A stretch of 38,617 nt of DNA from Arsenicicoccus bolidensis DSM 15745. GTDB lineage: Bacteria; Actinomycetota; Actinomycetes; Actinomycetales; Dermatophilaceae. The stretch covers positions 1 through 38,617 of the forward strand of contig NZ_AUFG01000036.1 of the NCBI RefSeq assembly GCF_000426385.1, in the 5' to 3' direction. The position numbers and the translations under genes are program-made. The notes below the pieces were generated by a model. It was not told the origin of the DNA and did not search any database. It worked only from the letters and a program-made list of their open reading frames with translations. This document shows positions 35,646-38,617 of the stretch, piece by piece (the first letter of the stretch is position 1; each line of letters begins with the position of its first letter).

Positions 35646-35699
35646 GGGTTGCCGCCGGAGGAGTGAGGGCTGGCGCCGGAGGAGTGAGGGCTGGCGCCG
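35625..35699 (+). repeat. 21-bp tandem repeat of a gene's last codons and stop
   Basis: The unit GGG-CTG-CCG-CCG-GAG-GAG-TGA (35625–35645) is followed by two full variant copies (35646–35666 and 35667–35687), each ending in TGA in the same frame, and a partial fourth (35688–35699). The copies differ only at the CTG/TTG and CCG/GCG positions. Each has an in-frame stop, so only the first is translated unless stops are read through. Confidence 0.85.
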
Positions 35700-35730
35700 G
35701 CGAGCCGAGGCCGAGCGTCGGCCGTCGCGC

Positions 35731-36252
35731 TCAGGCGCCGCGCGCGATCCGGCGCATCGCAGCGACGTAGCGCCGGGTGATGCCGCGCTGCACGAGCCGC
35801 GTGACCGGACCGCCGGCGCGGGACCACCACGTCGCTGGTCGGGACAGGGCCGTGATCGTGAGCCACACCCGCGGCTCGCCGTCCGCCGGACGCCCCTCGA
35901 CGTGCCCGGCCGCGCCACCGCCGGCACTGCCTGCGTCGTTGCCCTCGAGCTCGACCAGGAAGGTCTCGGTGCCCAGCTCCGGGTGGCCCGGCAGGGCGTC
36001 ATAGGTGAACCCCGTGCGCGTCGGGCCGCGCCATACGCGCGTGACCACGACCGGGGCCCTCAGCGACATCCTGCCGACGCCCAGGCGCAGGACCGCCCGG
36101 GTGTCCGTGCGGACGACGTCGTCAGGCGAGTCCACCGCCAGGCCGGCGCCCCGGTGCATGTCCCAGGACATCAGGCCGGCCGAGGCCCGCTCGAACACCT
36201 CGCGCCCCGCTCCGAGGAGCACGCGCTCGTCGACCCGATCCCACCTGTCCAT
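35731..36252 (-). CDS. DUF1990-family protein
   Basis: This 173-aa protein fits DUF1990 (UPF0548): FERASAGLMSWDMHRGAGLAV near the start, GFTYDALPGHPELGTETFLVE in the middle, then VWLTITALSRPATWWSRAGGP and a final TRLVQRGITRRYVAAMRRIA. A Gly/Ala-rich insert lies at about residues 108–125. The fold is probably START/SRPBCC-like; the function is unknown. The ATG at 36252 has AGGAG 6 nt upstream. It is convergent with the dnaG-linked gene. Confidence 0.85.
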   Translation of the reverse strand: MDRWDRVDERVLLGAGREVFERASAGLMSWDMHRGAGLAVDSPDDVVRTDTRAVLRLGVGRMSLRAPVVVTRVWRGPTRTGFTYDALPGHPELGTETFLVELEGNDAGSAGGGAAGHVEGRPADGEPRVWLTITALSRPATWWSRAGGPVTRLVQRGITRRYVAAMRRIARGA

Positions 36253-36334
36253 GCCGGTCTCCTGTCCCTTGCGGCTAGCCCAAGACCAGGTGCCCGCCCG
36301 GTGAACCCATGACGACGCACGGGTGCCAGGCGGA

Positions 36335-36364
36335 TTCGGTCGCGCGCAGAGTTGCTGCTAAAGT
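36335..36364 (+). promoter_or_regulatory. promoter of tRNA-Asn
   Basis: The −10 candidate TAAAGT (36359–36364) has a weak −35, TTCGGT (36335–36340), 18 nt upstream. It lies about 25 nt before the mature tRNA 5′ end. The −10 is good for this genome; the −35 is only a guess. Confidence 0.45.
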
Positions 36365-36389
36365 CTCTCTCGCGCCGCACGCGGTGCGA

Positions 36390-36465
36390 TCCCCTGTAGC
36401 TCAATTGGCAGAGCAGCCGGCTGTTAACCGGCAGGTTATTGGTTCGAGTCCAATCGGGGGAGCCA
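36390..36465 (+). tRNA. tRNA-Asn (anticodon GTT), CCA encoded
   Basis: The acceptor stem is TCCCCTG (36390–36396) with CGGGGGA (36455–36461); T6 pairs with G. The anticodon stem is GCCGG/CCGGC (36416–36420 and 36428–36432), and the loop CTGTTAA holds GTT at 36423–36425. The T arm is ATTGG-TTCGAGT-CCAAT. Discriminator G36462 is followed by the encoded CCA at 36463–36465. Confidence 0.96.
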
Positions 36466-36466
36466 T

Positions 36467-36495
36467 GAGACCCCTTGTCCACGACAAGGGGTCTC
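36467..36495 (+). terminator. terminator after tRNA-Asn
   Basis: GAGACCCCTTGTC (36467–36479) and GACAAGGGGTCTC (36483–36495) are perfectly complementary around CAC, followed by GTCGTTG. It directly follows the CCA end. Confidence 0.8.
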
Positions 36496-36577
36496 GTCGT
36501 TGCTGGGGGAGTGTGCGCCCAGACCGAGCGACGCATCCCGCAGGCGCGGTGCGGCTGCCGCGGGACGGGCGGTTGGA

Positions 36578-36973
36578 TCAGTCGGTGTCGCCGAGCAGGT
36601 CCCAGAGGTTCCCCCAGGGGTCCCGGACGACAGCGACGCGGCCGTACGGCTCGACTCGGGGTGGCCGGACGAGCTCGCACCCGGCCTGTCCGACAGCACG
36701 CAGGACGCCGTCGAGGTCCCGGACGCGCAGGAAGAGGCCGACCCGGCCGGCGAACTGCCGACCGATGGCCGAGGCCTGCTCAGGACCCTCGGCGCGAGCC
36801 AAGACCAGACCGGCCCCTCCGTCGCGGGGACGCACGACGACCCAGCGCTTCGAGCGACCGTCGGTGGTGGCGGCAGGACGATCCTCCACCAGGTCGAAGC
36901 CCAGCGTGCCGGTGAAGAACGCGATGGCCTCGTCGTAGTCGTCGACGACGAGGGAGAACAGCTCCAGGGTCAC
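36578..36973 (-). CDS. single-domain VOC-family protein
   Basis: This 131-aa glyoxalase-fold protein opens LELFSLVVDDYDEAIAFFTGTLGFDLVED, the usual βαβ start, and ends RVAVVRDPWGNLWDLLG with the typical D-P-x-G-N-x-W. The substrate is unknown. The GTG start at 36973 is supported by TAGCAT 6 nt upstream and no Shine-Dalgarno. That box contains the stop codon of the solute-binding protein gene. It is not closely related to the two-domain VOC protein at 9915. Confidence 0.85.
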   Translation of the reverse strand: MTLELFSLVVDDYDEAIAFFTGTLGFDLVEDRPAATTDGRSKRWVVVRPRDGGAGLVLARAEGPEQASAIGRQFAGRVGLFLRVRDLDGVLRAVGQAGCELVRPPRVEPYGRVAVVRDPWGNLWDLLGDTD

Positions 36974-36979
36974 CCCGCC

Positions 36980-36985
36980 ATGCTA
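36980..36985 (-). promoter_or_regulatory. −10 box TAGCAT overlapping the solute-binding protein stop codon
   Basis: On the minus strand TAGCAT includes the TAG stop at 36983–36985 and is 6 nt upstream of the GTG at 36973. Confidence 0.5.
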
Positions 36986-37837
36986 GGGAGCCCCCATCGA
37001 GGTGCCGTCAGGCCCGGAGCAGCCCGTGACGGGTGAGGGTGGCGCGGGAACGTCAGCGACGACACGTGTCTTCACGAGCTGGTCGGCATACAGCCTGGAC
37101 CACGATCCGTCCTTGATCGACTCCTCGAGAGCGGTCTTGACCCGTCCGCACAGCTCGGCGTCCTCGTCCTTGACGCGCAGGTAGTAGTCGATCGTGCCCA
37201 TCTCGGCCCCGACCACGCGGATGGTGCCCTTGAACGGCGCCTCCGAGGCGTAGCCGCGCAGCGCCAGGCCCTCGTCGCTGACCGCGTCCACGGTGCCCTG
37301 GCGCAGCTCGGTGAGGCAGGTGGAGAGGGTGCGTCGATAGGCCAGCCGGGCACCGGGGAAGGTCGATCCCGCAGCGCGGGCCAGGTGGGTGCCGTCCACG
37401 AGGCAGACCCGGCGGCCCACGAGGGACCCGGGGGCGACCTCGCCACGCTCACCCGCGCGGACGGCGATGTCCTGACCGCCGCGCAGGTAGGGCCCGACGA
37501 GGTGGACGCCCTTGGGGGGAGTGGACCCGGTCGCATAGGCCGCGACGAGCAGGTCGTAGGGGACCGCACCCTTGGTCGGGGTCGCGCGTGGCTCCGGGAC
37601 GTTGCTGAGCGTGAGGTCCTTCTTGCCGGGGTAGCCGAGTCGGGCGCCCAGGTCGCGGGCCAGCTCGCTCTCGAAGCCCGACTGGTCCCGCAGCACCCGC
37701 AGACCGAGTCCGGGGCGGTCGAAGGAGACCCCCACGACCAGGGAATCGCTGCCGCACGCCGCGGTGGCCAGGGCAGCCACCGTGGCCACGGCCAGTCCCG
37801 CGGTGCGTCGAAGACGCGGTCGTGACGTGCGGGGCAT
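36983..37837 (-). CDS. amino-acid-type solute-binding lipoprotein (family 3)
   Basis: This 284-aa extracellular lipoprotein has a signal ending LATAAC (Cys28). The mature part has the periplasmic-binding-protein family 3 outline: VVGVSFDRPGLGLR at the start, GFESELARDLGARLGYP (the usual FDvDla region), VPYDLLVAAYATG, and late strands LVGRRVCLVDGTHL and GTVDAVSDEGLALRGYA. Family members bind glutamate, arginine or other polar amino acids. No ABC permease or ATPase gene is adjacent, so it is an orphan. The ATG at 37837 follows AGGAGAGGA. It is divergent from the broken DUF1206 gene. Confidence 0.85.
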   Translation of the reverse strand: MPRTSRPRLRRTAGLAVATVAALATAACGSDSLVVGVSFDRPGLGLRVLRDQSGFESELARDLGARLGYPGKKDLTLSNVPEPRATPTKGAVPYDLLVAAYATGSTPPKGVHLVGPYLRGGQDIAVRAGERGEVAPGSLVGRRVCLVDGTHLARAAGSTFPGARLAYRRTLSTCLTELRQGTVDAVSDEGLALRGYASEAPFKGTIRVVGAEMGTIDYYLRVKDEDAELCGRVKTALEESIKDGSWSRLYADQLVKTRVVADVPAPPSPVTGCSGPDGTSMGAP

Positions 37838-37948
37838 CGCGGTCCTCTCCTCGGTGATCGAGGCCAACCTATCGGCCCTCGCGCACGAACCCCGCACGGC
37901 AGGCCGGAACCGGCCACGCCGGCACCCCCGGACGGGCATCATGTGCTC

Positions 37949-38164
37949 ATGAGCGAGCACAGGCACAGCGGGTCGGCCTCCGGCGGCGACGTGGGCGACC
38001 GGATCGAGGACGTCGCGGAGAAGGCCGGCGATCATCCCGCCACGAGGGCGGCCGTCCGGACCGGCTACGCGGTCAACGGCCTGCTCCACCTGCTGATCGC
38101 CTGGATCTGCCTGCAGCTCGCGATGCTCCACGCCACGGGTGACGCCGACCAGTCGGGCGCCCTA
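37949..38164 (+). pseudogene. DUF1206 membrane protein, 5′ part, cut by IS insertion
   Basis: The first 72 codons are present: a polar start MSEHRHSGSAS, then RTGYAVNGLLHLLIAWICLQ and the family-like GDADQSGALG, after which the frame enters the IS5-family element. Intact DUF1206 proteins are about 260–280 aa with three repeats of two membrane helices; only the first helix is left here. The ATG at 37949 is preferred; a GTG at 37943 is in frame. The 3′ part may lie beyond the window. The function of the family is unknown. Confidence 0.75.
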
Positions 38165-38617
38165 GGGCGTGTCTCCCAATGGCGTGTGGGGTGACCCGCG
38201 ATTCTGGACAGCATGTCGCGGATGAGGGTGCTCTCGGATGCCGAGTGGGAACTGGTCGAGCCATTCATGCCGACCTCGGATGGTAAGCGAGGTAGGCGTT
38301 TTCGTGATCACCGCACGGTGGTGGAGGGGATCATCTACCGGTACCGGACCGGGATCGCGTGGCGGGACCTGCCAGGCGAGTACGGGCCCTGGCAGACGGT
38401 GTGGAAGCGCCACCGCCGCTTCGCCGGGGACGGCACCTGGGACCGTGTCCTGAGCGCGCTGCTGACTCGAGCAGACGCGGCAGAGGTCATCGACTGGCAG
38501 GTCGCGGTGGACTCCACCATCGCCCGCGCTCACCAGCACGCCACCAATACCACCCGCCTCACAGGGGGACTTGTCGAATCACAAGAATCTGCTCGTCGAG
38601 CCTGACGATCACGCGAT
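38165..38617 (+). mobile_element. IS5-family (IS427-like) insertion sequence, left part
   Basis: The left end appears to be GGGCGTGTCTCCCAATGGC, a usual IS5-family terminal repeat type, inserted after CCTA. IS427-group elements duplicate a short TA-containing target. The right end and second frame lie outside the window. The insertion splits the DUF1206 gene. Confidence 0.75.
38213..38605 (+). CDS. IS5-family transposase, first frame (orfA)
   Basis: This 130-aa frame holds the N-terminal DUF4096-type region: LSDAEWELVEPFMP, then GIAWRDLPGEYGPWQTVWKRHRRF and VIDWQVAVDSTIARAHQHA, where the D of VAVDST is the first catalytic Asp. The frame then ends at a TGA (38603–38605). The next frame (+1) continues as GDLSNHKNLLVEPDDHAI from about 38565 to the window edge, matching the usual second half. 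A GGGGG run (38564–38568) lies where the frames join, consistent with programmed frameshifting; the copy is truncated by the window. Confidence 0.85.
   Translation: MSRMRVLSDAEWELVEPFMPTSDGKRGRRFRDHRTVVEGIIYRYRTGIAWRDLPGEYGPWQTVWKRHRRFAGDGTWDRVLSALLTRADAAEVIDWQVAVDSTIARAHQHATNTTRLTGGLVESQESARRA

Noticed and set aside
35521-36312. Plus-strand frame running through the 21-bp repeats
   Set aside because: Shifted frame giving Arg/Trp-rich repeats; the true reading frame ends at 35645 and the opposite strand carries the DUF1990 gene.
36390-36495. tRNA-Asn as an integration site of a genomic island
   Set aside because: No integrase and no direct repeat of the tRNA 3′ end was found in the window.

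Overview
The window is very GC-rich chromosomal DNA from a high-GC Gram-positive bacterium. The order phoH–ybeY–CNNM transporter–era–recO–uppS–glyS–dgt–dnaG, many GTG starts, eukaryote-type glycyl-tRNA synthetase and the CE1758/CE1759 luciferase-like pair all point to Actinomycetota. An Intrasporangiaceae/Dermatophilaceae-like member of the Micrococcales is my best guess, but the genus cannot be fixed from sequence alone. Both edges lie in insertion sequences (IS110 family on the left, IS5 family on the right), which is what a contig broken at multi-copy elements looks like.

Layout. 1–1640: IS110 element. 1658–2728: GerMN/Gmad2-type lipoprotein (minus). 2856–7096: HIT protein, then the tightly packed phoH–ybeY–CNNM–era operon. 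7220–9908: a three-gene accessory cassette with overlapping start/stop codons that looks like a type VII secretion (T7SS) toxin–immunity module. 9915–11846 (minus): two-domain VOC protein and protealysin-type M4 metallopeptidase. 12022–13893: leuA behind a probable leucine leader peptide with a pseudoknot-capable leader. 13923–15620: a HipB/HipA-like pair bracketed by two related palindromes. 15641–16885: divergent alkB-like and GNAT genes. 16960–18586: recO and uppS. 18714–20138: argG with a candidate ARG box. 20473–21951: methionine aminopeptidase and a hotdog thioesterase. 22030–24761 (minus): overlapping Na+/solute symporter and aminotransferase genes. 24826–26520: divergent DUF6703-like protein and a divergent glyS. 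26611–29475: DUF2277 protein, the CE1758/CE1759 oxidoreductase/reductase pair and a PAP2 phosphatase. 29680–35645: dusB, sulfurtransferase, dgt, dnaG and an unknown protein. 35731–37837: DUF1990 protein, tRNA-Asn(GTT), a small VOC protein and a family 3 solute-binding lipoprotein. 37949–end: a DUF1206 membrane gene cut by the IS5-family element.

How it works together. The core genes serve rRNA maturation and ribosome assembly (ybeY, era, phoH), replication priming and dNTP control (dnaG, dgt), recombination repair (recO), undecaprenyl-PP synthesis (uppS), translation (glyS, tRNA-Asn, dusB, map) and amino-acid synthesis (leuA, argG). Accessory modules sit in the gaps of this cluster: the T7SS-like cassette between era and leuA, and the Hip module between leuA and recO.

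Regulatory style. Eleven genes have a TANNNT −10 box exactly 6–7 nt before the start codon and no Shine-Dalgarno, the signature of leaderless mRNA. In three same-strand pairs the TAG stop of the upstream gene is itself part of that −10 box. The exact 12-mer CGGCATACGGCC occurs six times, five of them between genes. The strongest candidates for something undescribed are the split WxG/YxxxE toxin cassette (7220–9908), the palindrome-bracketed Hip module (13923–15620) and the leu leader (12022–12132).
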